DNA of 27,257 nt, from the NCBI GenBank assembly GCA_945787595.1, contig CALZJV010000018.1, forward strand, positions 1-27,257. Reading direction: 5' to 3'. Below, one piece after another: positions 15,482-22,287 of this stretch (position 1 is its first letter; the number at the start of each line of letters is the position of its first letter). The DNA comes from an uncultured Desulfobacterales bacterium. GTDB lineage: Bacteria; Desulfobacterota; Desulfobacteria; Desulfobacterales; JAFDCJ01. The notes beneath the pieces are model-generated. The model ran no database searches. It was not told the origin of the DNA and was given only the letters and a program-made list of their open reading frames with translations. The translations under genes were made by a program, and so were the position numbers.

Positions 15482-15509
15482 GGCTTTTAGCGACGACCTT
15501 GGTTTTGGT
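15482..15509 (+). repeat. 28-bp direct repeat, copy 2
   Basis: Differs from the copy at 12633-12660 at one of 28 positions (G for T at position 20). It lies just after the aldolase stop and about 40 bp before the dehydrogenase start. Same strand as copy 1. Confidence 0.85.
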
Positions 15510-15548
15510 TATAGAACCGTTCATTTTTAAATAAAGAAAGGTGGCAGG

Positions 15549-16514
15549 ATGACGTCCCCATCTATCGCGTGCAGCGGCCCTGTCGGAGAGGTTGCAGTTG
15601 AGATTTTAAAATCCTTCGGTAAAATCGTCGTGGCTGATGACAGCTCCGAGGAGGCGCTTTTGCGAATTCTCGAGGGCGCGGTCGGACTGGTTCTAAGAGG
15701 CGATGGTATCGGCAGCACCCGGGTCATCGAGTCGTCGCCCGATTTAATGGTGATCGGGCGGTCCGGCGTGGGCTATGACAACGTAGACATTCAAACCGCC
15801 AATGCACGCAGGATTCCGGTCATCATCACACCCGGGGCCAATTCCCAGGCAGTGGCCGAAGCAGCCCTGACTTATATGCTGGCGCTCAGCAAAAAAATGA
15901 TCCACTGGGATATTCAACTCAAGCAGGGAAATTGGAGAAGCCGATTTGAACAAAGCCCCGGCGATCTGGAAGGTGCCACACTCGGAATTATCGGATTCGG
16001 CAGGATCGGCGGCAGACTGGCGCAACTAGTCCGCCCCTTTGGCATGACTGTCCTGACCTACGATCCTTTTATCACCGAAAAGGCGGCAAGCGAACAGGAC
16101 GCAGCGTTGGTCGAACTGGATGAACTGCTGCAGAAATCCGATTTTGTATCGATCCATGCGCTGCTGAATAAAAAAACCCGGGGCCTGATCAATGCAACGC
16201 GCCTCGGCTTGATGAAGCCGGGGTCGTTTCTCATCAACCTGGCGCGGGGAGCCATTATTGAAAGTCTCGATGTCCTCCATGAAGCGCTGACAGATGGGCC
16301 CTTGGCCGGAGCCGCCCTGGATGTATTCGAACCGGAACCGCCGGATGTGAGCCATCCGATTTTCAAACTCGACAATTGTCTGACCTCACCGCATGCCATC
16401 TGCATGTCCAAACGGGCGATGTATAAGTCCTTTAAGATGATGGCCGAAGACATGGCCGCCGTGCTTCAGGGTCGCCAACCCAAATTTGTTGCCAATCCGG
16501 AAGCATTGGCATAG
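15549..16514 (+). CDS. D-isomer specific 2-hydroxyacid dehydrogenase, phosphoglycerate dehydrogenase-like (321 aa)
   Basis: NAD-dependent D-2-hydroxyacid dehydrogenase of the SerA/hydroxypyruvate reductase type. The Rossmann motif GFGRIGG is at about 149-155 with Asp 172 (YDPF) favouring NAD over NADP. The catalytic triad is Arg 233 (NLARGAI), Glu 262 (VFEPEPP) and His 282 (SPHAI). It lacks the C-terminal ACT/regulatory domain of long SerA, so it is a short form. In its setting a glyoxylate/hydroxypyruvate reductase, giving glycerate from hydroxypyruvate, fits better than serine biosynthesis (inference). AAAGAAAGGTGGC precedes the ATG. Last gene of the sugar-acid group. Confidence 0.88.
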   Translation: MTSPSIACSGPVGEVAVEILKSFGKIVVADDSSEEALLRILEGAVGLVLRGDGIGSTRVIESSPDLMVIGRSGVGYDNVDIQTANARRIPVIITPGANSQAVAEAALTYMLALSKKMIHWDIQLKQGNWRSRFEQSPGDLEGATLGIIGFGRIGGRLAQLVRPFGMTVLTYDPFITEKAASEQDAALVELDELLQKSDFVSIHALLNKKTRGLINATRLGLMKPGSFLINLARGAIIESLDVLHEALTDGPLAGAALDVFEPEPPDVSHPIFKLDNCLTSPHAICMSKRAMYKSFKMMAEDMAAVLQGRQPKFVANPEALA

Positions 16515-16828
16515 TTGCCGTTAACAACAACAAAGGAGGTGTCGATATTTCGACTCCCGTCGCCCAACCCGTGAGGTTCCCGTCTGATCGAAATGCCAGA
16601 GCCGTGACACTGCTGACTGGTATCTGACTCAGTTAGCGTCAACACGACGTTAGTTTTGCCCTCTGCCATTACAAATTCGACTATGAATCCTATTTTTCCG
16701 ATCTAATTTTCAAAAGTTTAAGGTTTTTAAAAAATTACCGATATATTGCTTGAGAAATTGCCATTAGCCATTATTTTTATAGCTTCTGTATCAATTATAT
16801 CCTTTTCATCCTTGCAGCCTGGAGGAAA
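16515..16828. other. Intergenic region upstream of the metallophosphoesterase
   Basis: 314 bp. An AAAGGAGG at 16532-16541 with a GTG just behind it opens only an 11-codon frame ending in TGA; I do not call it a gene. A small palindrome with TCGATATTTCGA is nearby. AT-rich in the right half. No terminator or RNA gene was recognised. Confidence 0.4.
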
Positions 16829-17605
16829 ATGAACACAATCATTGTCAGTGACCTGCATATCGGATCTCAATACCTTCAAGCGCGGATCTTGGAAGACTTT
16901 CTCGACGCGCTGCCCAAGGATCATGAACTCATCATGAACGGCGATATCATCGACCGACCCTATTTAAAAATGAAAAAATCGGACCAGAGGATCCTCGACT
17001 GCATTGAACAGAAGTCCTTGGGTCAGAAGGTGGTTTGGATACGGGGTAATCATGAGAATGGCTATACACCCACTGGGTTCGGGAAGGTTAAGGTGACGCG
17101 TTCATACAGTATCGGAAACAGACTTTTAATCACCCACGGGGACGATTTTGATGAAATCATGCCCCGTAGCCGAGCATTCATAAAAGCTTTCAAGTTGATG
17201 CACAATCTGAGAGTCAAGCTGGGAGCCAAGCCGGTGCACGTGGCGGAATATGCCAAAAAATGGAAGTCTTTTTACAGAGTCTTGCGAAAGAACGTCGCCT
17301 TGAATGCGATTAGTTGTGCCGCCGAAAACGGATTTGAAGCAGTTGCCTGCGGCCATACCCACTACGCGGAGGATATGGTTGTCGACGGCATCCGATACCT
17401 CAACACCGGCGCTTGGACCGAGCTTCCCGCCCATTACCTATACATCACCGCAGATGAGATTACGCTGAACAGGGTGGACCCATCGTGCATGATGGATCGC
17501 CTGAAATCTCCGTTATTGAATCAAACGGCAACCATAATGCCTCTTAATCCAGTTTCTCGCGGTCCTGCCGAAACAAGGCGCCGCACCAGCGAAATTGCGC
17601 CGTAG
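16829..17605 (+). CDS. Metallophosphoesterase, LpxH/calcineurin-like (258 aa)
   Basis: Calcineurin-like metallophosphoesterase. The full dinuclear metal set is visible: SDLH (Asp 8, His 10), GDIID (Asp 39), GNHE (Asn 74, His 75), ITHGDDFD (His 103) and CGHTHYAE (His 176, His 178). The arrangement and length resemble UDP-2,3-diacylglucosamine hydrolases and related MPEs. A role in lipid A synthesis would suit a Gram-negative cell but is not proven by sequence. The C-terminal 30 residues are Pro/Ser/Arg-rich and not conserved-looking. A strong TGGAGGAAA precedes the ATG. Single-gene unit, convergent with the ccoI-like gene downstream. Confidence 0.83.
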   Translation: MNTIIVSDLHIGSQYLQARILEDFLDALPKDHELIMNGDIIDRPYLKMKKSDQRILDCIEQKSLGQKVVWIRGNHENGYTPTGFGKVKVTRSYSIGNRLLITHGDDFDEIMPRSRAFIKAFKLMHNLRVKLGAKPVHVAEYAKKWKSFYRVLRKNVALNAISCAAENGFEAVACGHTHYAEDMVVDGIRYLNTGAWTELPAHYLYITADEITLNRVDPSCMMDRLKSPLLNQTATIMPLNPVSRGPAETRRRTSEIAP

Positions 17606-17944
17606 CCGGTTGTGCCCATCCGTTTGAATTTCCCGGATAGCAAAACGAACTCAGTTCGGTTCGCTCACAAAATGATGGGTTAAAGAAACCAGTAGTTAAA
17701 CACATATGATTTCATTGATTTTCTTGTTTTGACGGCGTATTTTAGTGGAAAAAATCAGAAAATAGATGACTGGTGAGCATCATTAAAAAAAAAGTAGATT
17801 CAACATTTTTGTAGAATAGACCTTTTTCCGCTTTTCATACCCAGTCTTCCAAAATTCCACTATTCCATCATTCCATGCAGCTTACCAGGAAAATAGCCGC
17901 AAAAAGCACTGTGATTCCAATAAATTGTAGAAATTCCGATACAT
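17606..17944. other. Intergenic region between convergent genes, with an octamer array
   Basis: 339 bp between the 3' ends of the metallophosphoesterase and the copper ATPase. At the right it holds a short-period array (listed separately). A small inverted repeat, CGAACTCAGTTCG, lies about 17646-17658 but without a T-run. No gene seen. Confidence 0.5.
17853..17880. repeat. Octamer array downstream of the copper ATPase
   Basis: Three tandem 8-bp units: ATTCCACT, ATTCCATC, ATTCCATG. The inner 14 bases ATTCCATCATTCCA (17862-17875) recur exactly, in reverse orientation, at 20498-20511 on the other side of the ATPase gene. A further related array is at 20701-20743. Confidence 0.65.
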
Positions 17945-20455
17945 TCAATTATTCCTGCGCACCATCATCAGAGTATTGCCGGTCACACTCAGGCTGCTCA
18001 GTAACATCGCCGTAACCGCTACCAGGGGACTGAGCAGGCCGCTCATCGCGATGGGAATGCCGATGGCGTTGTAAAGAAACGTGAAGGATAGATTCTGGAT
18101 AATTTTTTTATTGACCTGCTTGGCAAACTCTAAAAATTCTATAATTTGTCCGGTTTCTGGGCGCATAAGCGTGATGTCGGCGGCCTCCCTGCTCAGCTGA
18201 CCACCTGAATGAACGGCTATGGAAAGATCTGCCTGCGCCATTGCCGGGGCATCGTTTATGCCGTCACCCACCATGGCGACCTGATATCCCTGCTGCTGCA
18301 ATTCGACAATAAAGCGGGATTTATCCTGGGGCAGCTGACCGCCAAGGGATTGCTGAATACCAATTTTATCGCCGATGGCCCTTGTGGTCCGTTCACCATC
18401 GCCAGACACCAGAGCAAGGTGCAATCCTCTGGTATTCAATCTTTGCACCGTTGTCAGAGCGTCCGGGCGTATCGTATCGCCAAAAACAAATATTGCCGCC
18501 AGTTTGCCATCGATTCCCAAATATACGAAAGAATGATTGGCGGTTCCATCCAAGACCGTTGTATCAGCCAAGGTTTTCGTTCCCATTAATTCCTTATCCA
18601 GAAATTCGGCCGAGCCGATTTTTATTTTTTGGCCGTTAGATATGCCCCGGATTCCCTTATCATCATGTTGAATGTCGGTCAGGGAAACCGACTGAATATT
18701 TTTAATCCTTGCCTGGCTGATAATTTCAATTGCGATGAAATGTTCCGAATCCTTTTCCAGACCGGCGGCCAAAGCCAGGGCCTGATCTCTGGTGAGCGAG
18801 GCATCGCAGAAGATATCCTGCAAATTCCACTTTCCGGCGGTGATGGTACCGGTTTTGTCGAACACAAAGGCCGAAACTCTTTCAGCCTGCTCGAAAGCTT
18901 TAAAATCCCTTACCAGGAGTCCTTTTTTGCCGGCGATGGAAATCCCTGCCACGCGGGCCAGTGGTATGGCGATGCCAAGGGCACACGGGCAGGAAATGAC
19001 CAGAACGGTGACGGCCCGCAGAATTGCCTCTTCCATTGAGGTTCCCACCAATCGGCAAATAAACGCCGTTCCGGCTGCCAGCGCAATAATGGTTGGAACA
19101 AACCATTGTAAAATGACATCCGTTTTTCCTTCCAATGGTGTTTTCGTCATCAGGGTCTTTTCGATGATGGCTATCATCTGACCCAATGTCGATTTGGCAC
19201 CAACCTTTTGAGCCCTGACTTTAAATGTTCCCTTTATCACGGTGGTACCGCTGCGCAACGTGTCGCCGGGTTTCTTTCTGATCGGCAAGGCCTCACCGGT
19301 TAAGGAAGATTCATCTACCGTGCCGGTGCCGTCTAAAACTCTGCCGTCGGCGGGGATGATTTCATTTTCGACGACTCGGAAAATATCTTTTTCAGCGAGA
19401 TGATCGGCGCTGACATAGCGCCCGTCTGGATATTGATCCGTGCAAATTCGAACCTTGGAAGGATTCAAGGAGAAAAAATTATCCAATCCTTCCAACACGC
19501 TGCCTTTGGCGCGGCGCTCCAATGTCTTGCCCAAAAGAACGAGGGTGATCAACATGGCGGCAGTATCATAATATAGGTGAATGCTGCCGGCAAACAGGTT
19601 CACGGTACTGTAAATATATGCACTCACGGATCCCATGATAATCAGCGTTTCCATGCTAAAGGCGGCATTGGTAAGACCGGACCAGGCTTTTTTAAATAAT
19701 TCGAAGCCGCCGTAGACGACCACAATGGTTGCCATGATAAAGGCCGGCCAGGACAGCTTATAGATGGTGTCCCGGCTGAAATCGGTAAAAAAGCCGGAAT
19801 ACAGCGCATACGACAGCATCATAATGTTCATCGTCAGAAATGCTGAGATGACGAAACGAATAAATTCCTTGCGTCGTTCAAGAGCATCGCTCGATTCATC
19901 GGGTTCCGCGGCCCGGTAGCCGAGTGTTTTGACGGCGTCGATAATCTGGTCCGGCGAAGTCTTGATGGGATTATAGTTGACCTGAAGTCTGTCGGTTGAA
20001 AAATTGCAGGCTGAATCAATAACACCCGGAGTTTTTTTTAGACTTTCATCAATTATCCAGGCGCAGGCCGGGCACCACATGTTGCTGACCTTAAGATTGA
20101 GGCTTAAAACACTGTCCGTTGGGGCGACCAATTTCTCAGTCTTGCCGGATGGGGATTCGTCTGATTTACCATCAACACCAGTTGATACCAAATCGGCTTC
20201 CGATCGCGGAATAATGCCTTTTTCCAGGCACTGCTTGAAAAGATTTGAGTCCCGAAATTTAGCCGGATCACCTGAATCGGTTGCTTCTATTAGGATGCTG
20301 AAGACCTGACGGCATCCCTGACAACAAAAGTGGTAGGTTTTTCCGGAGGACGTCGCTTCAAATCTCCCGGCACGCAAGGGAAGGCCGCAAAGATCGCAAA
20401 CATCGGAGGCGTTTTCTATACTTTTGGCATTGTCTGGGAATTTAGTATCAGGCAT
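17945..20455 (-). CDS. ccoI: CcoI/CopA-type copper-transporting P1B ATPase (836 aa)
   Basis: Inner-membrane copper P-type ATPase of the FixI/CcoI type, thought to supply copper to cbb3 oxidase. N-terminal Cys-rich metal-binding domain (Cys 20, 23, 44, 45, 48), then an HMA domain with CPAC at about 128-131, eight membrane segments, TGE at 386-388, CPC in the sixth membrane helix at 489-491, DKTGT phosphorylation site at 533-537, and GDGINDAP at 730-737. The N-terminal Cys-rich domain is characteristic of the CcoI subgroup. Odd: the normally invariant SEHP of the nucleotide-binding domain reads SEHF (His 572, then Phe 573). It lies downstream of, and on the same strand as, the cbb3/ACIII genes, after a 363-bp gap holding arrays, supporting the CcoI role. 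Confidence 0.92.
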   Translation of the reverse strand: MPDTKFPDNAKSIENASDVCDLCGLPLRAGRFEATSSGKTYHFCCQGCRQVFSILIEATDSGDPAKFRDSNLFKQCLEKGIIPRSEADLVSTGVDGKSDESPSGKTEKLVAPTDSVLSLNLKVSNMWCPACAWIIDESLKKTPGVIDSACNFSTDRLQVNYNPIKTSPDQIIDAVKTLGYRAAEPDESSDALERRKEFIRFVISAFLTMNIMMLSYALYSGFFTDFSRDTIYKLSWPAFIMATIVVVYGGFELFKKAWSGLTNAAFSMETLIIMGSVSAYIYSTVNLFAGSIHLYYDTAAMLITLVLLGKTLERRAKGSVLEGLDNFFSLNPSKVRICTDQYPDGRYVSADHLAEKDIFRVVENEIIPADGRVLDGTGTVDESSLTGEALPIRKKPGDTLRSGTTVIKGTFKVRAQKVGAKSTLGQMIAIIEKTLMTKTPLEGKTDVILQWFVPTIIALAAGTAFICRLVGTSMEEAILRAVTVLVISCPCALGIAIPLARVAGISIAGKKGLLVRDFKAFEQAERVSAFVFDKTGTITAGKWNLQDIFCDASLTRDQALALAAGLEKDSEHFIAIEIISQARIKNIQSVSLTDIQHDDKGIRGISNGQKIKIGSAEFLDKELMGTKTLADTTVLDGTANHSFVYLGIDGKLAAIFVFGDTIRPDALTTVQRLNTRGLHLALVSGDGERTTRAIGDKIGIQQSLGGQLPQDKSRFIVELQQQGYQVAMVGDGINDAPAMAQADLSIAVHSGGQLSREAADITLMRPETGQIIEFLEFAKQVNKKIIQNLSFTFLYNAIGIPIAMSGLLSPLVAVTAMLLSSLSVTGNTLMMVRRNN

Positions 20456-20487
20456 GATCTAAAAACACCGGAGCCGCAATCGAATGT

Positions 20488-20515
20488 CATGGGGTACTGG
20501 AATGATGGAATGTTG
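20488..20515. repeat. Octamer array upstream of ccoI, inverted relative to the one downstream
   Basis: Read on the minus strand it gives CATTCCAT, CATTCCAG and TACCCC. The plus-strand bases TGGAATGATGGAAT (20498-20511) are the exact reverse complement of 17862-17875. Together they bracket the ATPase gene as an inverted pair about 2.6 kb apart. Confidence 0.6.
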
Positions 20516-20700
20516 GCCCGCCCTGGTGCGACTCTCGTATGAATCGTTGTAACTAGTGCAATAATTAAATATCTATTTCTTATATTAGGTTTGCTATTAA
20601 ATCGGTCTGGGCCAGGGAATACTGGGTTTAGCGGAATAAGATCTAATTTTGTATGGATAGCACTGACCGGAAATAAAAATCCAGACATCATCCGTTTTTA

Positions 20701-20743
20701 ATACCCAATATTCCATTTTTCCACAATTCCATTTTTCCATTGG
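20701..20743. repeat. ATTCCATT/TTTCCA array
   Basis: 8-bp units ATTCCATT, TTTCCACA, ATTCCATT, TTTCCATT in tandem, preceded by ATACCCA as in the copy downstream of ccoI. Same orientation as that copy, near the 3' end of the actE-like gene. Confidence 0.6.
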
Positions 20744-20818
20744 TTATTTAAGGGCAAACCCCACCCCTCTGGGGATAAATCAAAGCCTTGTAAGTTGGTC
20801 TAGAATTCCTGCTGGCGG

Positions 20819-21334
20819 TTAGCGATTGCCAAGGGATTTTACAAAAGCGATGACATGCCAACGATCGTTAATCGTGATGGTGGTATGTAGGGCTGGTTGG
20901 CGTCCGCCGGGGACACCATAACTTACGGATTTGAATAAATCACCGTCGGGTTTGGATTGGACCTGAGGACTACGCAGATCGGTGGGCAGCGGTTGAAAAC
21001 TCTGACCGACCGTACCCTTGCCATCGTAATTGTAGCCATGGCATTGGGCGCAATATGTTAAATATACGGCTTTTCCTCTAGTTATAACGAACGGTTGCGA
21101 AAAATTCAAAGGGGAAATCAGATTGACACCGGCAGTCGCGCGGTATACGGCTTCCCCGCCGCTGATCGGAACGATGCCTTCTTCCATTTTCAGAAGTGGA
21201 TCTTCATGGGGTCTGACTGCCGGGGTTTCACGCATACGGCCATAGCGGAAATTGTTGTCATAGTACATCAACGCTTCATACGCCCCATAGAGGACGACTG
21301 CAATCACGATAAAAAAACCAATTATTTTCTTCAT
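20819..21334 (-). CDS. actE: ActE-like monoheme cytochrome c (171 aa)
   Basis: Membrane-anchored cytochrome c resembling the ActE subunit of alternative complex III. An N-terminal membrane helix lies at about 5-22, then MRETPAVRPHEDP and the heme site CAQCH at 95-99 (YLTYCAQCHGYNYDGKGT), with a DRWHVIAFVKSLG end helix. The expected Met axial ligand is not found: at the usual place, GGRQPALHTTI, His 150 occupies the neighbourhood instead. Length and N-terminal region fit ActE better than the CcoP heme domains. It begins immediately after the 94-aa protein stop (TAAATG), so cotranscribed. The likely job is passing electrons from ACIII to the adjoining oxidase (inference). Confidence 0.78.
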   Translation of the reverse strand: MKKIIGFFIVIAVVLYGAYEALMYYDNNFRYGRMRETPAVRPHEDPLLKMEEGIVPISGGEAVYRATAGVNLISPLNFSQPFVITRGKAVYLTYCAQCHGYNYDGKGTVGQSFQPLPTDLRSPQVQSKPDGDLFKSVSYGVPGGRQPALHTTITINDRWHVIAFVKSLGNR

Positions 21335-21619
21335 TTATTCAACACCTTGAAACGGAATTACGTACAAATGCAACGGATTTTCTTCTTTGCCCAACTCAGC
21401 TCGAACATGCTGGGCGTAGGGCAGCGGATGATAAGGATTTGTAATGGCAAAGACCGATTCACCCGGTACATCCAAAATCGGGCGGTAGTCCCAATCAGGC
21501 TGTCCGAGGTCACCGATGACTGTGTAGGCCAGCCAACCTTTGAATGCCACCCACCCCACCATCAATAAAACAAGGAACCATGTTTTGACTGCGGATGATT
21601 CGTGCATATGTTGCTCCAT
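21335..21619 (-). CDS. Small membrane protein of unknown function in the ACIII-cbb3 cluster (94 aa)
   Basis: Not recognised as a named family. One hydrophobic segment at about 12-33 (WFLVLLMVGWVAFKGWLAY), followed by a polar stretch with GQPDWDYRPILDVPGES that looks periplasmic or membrane-proximal. Its start overlaps the stop of the preceding 91-aa gene as TGATG and its stop abuts the actE-like start, so it is tightly cotranscribed. The context suggests a structural or assembly subunit of the oxidase or ACIII. Coding character is clear by continuous open frame and operon packing. Confidence 0.7.
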   Translation of the reverse strand: MEQHMHESSAVKTWFLVLLMVGWVAFKGWLAYTVIGDLGQPDWDYRPILDVPGESVFAITNPYHPLPYAQHVRAELGKEENPLHLYVIPFQGVE

Positions 21620-21894
21620 CAGAATTTCACCTTTAAAAAGCCGATCAGAAGAATATAGGCTAACACCCAGGCAATTGTGCCGAAGATGGTCAGGTATATA
21701 ATTATCGGAAACGGGGCATTGCGGCCTTCAATTCCTTCGGGATAGCGCTCGATGATGCGGGATTCGCGTTCTGCTGAGTCCTTACGATTTATATGATAGA
21801 ATCCCAGGCCAACCATGAACAGCGCGATAAATGCGATTGCGGGGAACAGATACATGAAAAAGTGCTGTATACCCAGTATCTCAAAGTATCTCAT
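21619..21894 (-). CDS. Small two-helix membrane protein resembling the CcoP N-terminal anchor (91 aa)
   Basis: Two membrane segments at about 12-33 and 62-86. The loop YPEGIEGRNAPFPIIIY resembles the DGIxExDNPLP stretch of the FixP/CcoP N-terminal domain, which sits in the membrane and carries no heme. No CxxCH is present. Tightly packed: start 11 bp after the ccoS-like stop, and its stop overlaps the next gene. I infer a role as the membrane part of a split CcoP-like subunit. The similarity is short and by eye, so the alternative is simply a small oxidase-associated subunit. Confidence 0.6.
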   Translation of the reverse strand: MRYFEILGIQHFFMYLFPAIAFIALFMVGLGFYHINRKDSAERESRIIERYPEGIEGRNAPFPIIIYLTIFGTIAWVLAYILLIGFLKVKF

Positions 21895-21905
21895 AAATTA
21901 TTTCC

Positions 21906-22169
21906 TTAATTGACTGCCTTCATCAGGGCAAATGTGATGACGGCAACTGAACATGCCAGACAGATACAGACCAGCGAAAACAGGGCAATTGTTTCGATGC
22001 GCGCAAATCGCGATGCTTTTGCCGGCTCCGTTTTCAGATCACTTTCCAGCGGGATGAACCGAGCACGCTGCTGGTCTTTAAATTGACCGCTATTCAAGGC
22101 CCATAAAAACACCACGATACTGATCACAAAACCGGCTGACATGTATGCAATATAATAGGGATAATACAT
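21906..22169 (-). CDS. CcoS-like cbb3 oxidase maturation/subunit protein with a second helix (87 aa)
   Basis: N-terminal helix at about 9-26 with the CcoS signature-like FLWALNSGQFKD (21-32), matching the family pattern of W-A-x-x-S-G-Q-F-D/E-D. Unlike usual CcoS, a second helix follows at about 60-82 (IALFSLVCICLACSVAVITF). CcoS is involved in cbb3 oxidase maturation; a similar role is inferred. Placed between ccoO and the 91-aa protein gene, with a 118-bp gap before it that contains an inverted array. Gene call well supported by conserved motif and context; the extra helix is unusual. Confidence 0.7.
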   Translation of the reverse strand: MYYPYYIAYMSAGFVISIVVFLWALNSGQFKDQQRARFIPLESDLKTEPAKASRFARIETIALFSLVCICLACSVAVITFALMKAVN

Positions 22170-22188
22170 AGTTAGTAACCTGTATAAA

Positions 22189-22279
22189 TGACTAAAATGA
22201 GCTAAAATGAGCTAAAATGATAAAAAGAGGATTATAATCATTAATTTTAGGCACTTTAGGCATTTTGAAATTTTAGTCA
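22189..22279. repeat. Inverted pair of decamer-type arrays in the ccoO-ccoS gap
   Basis: Left arm: three copies of CTAAAATGAG-like 10-bp units from 22189. Right arm: AATTTTAGGCACTTTAGGC then GAAATTTTAGTCA to 22279. The outer ten bases, TGACTAAAAT (22189-22198) and ATTTTAGTCA (22270-22279), are perfect reverse complements. The arms lie about 30 bp apart, so a transcript hairpin is possible. Confidence 0.65.
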
Positions 22280-22287
22280 ATTCCATT

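Larger units (their letters stand above)
20456..20818. other. Gap between actE-like and ccoI genes, with two octamer arrays
   Basis: 363 bp. Contains a pair of ATTCCA-type arrays (given separately), a CCCCTCTGGGG mini-hairpin near 20765-20775, and GTCTGG with CCAGAC at its ends around 20606-20686. No T-run terminator and no coding region recognised. A promoter for ccoI (minus strand) should lie in this gap if it is transcribed separately. Confidence 0.5.

Noticed and set aside
16541..16576. GTG mini-ORF after a perfect AAAGGAGG
   Set aside because: Only 11 codons long and no conserved content; the Shine-Dalgarno-like string may be chance or a leader peptide, which cannot be shown.
20416..20691. 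Minus-strand 91-aa ORF in the ccoI upstream gap
   Set aside because: It runs through the repeat array and into the ccoI coding start, with no domain and no conserved look.
20760..20780. CCCCTCTGGGG hairpin as a terminator after the actE-like gene
   Set aside because: The stem is only four base pairs and there is no T-run.
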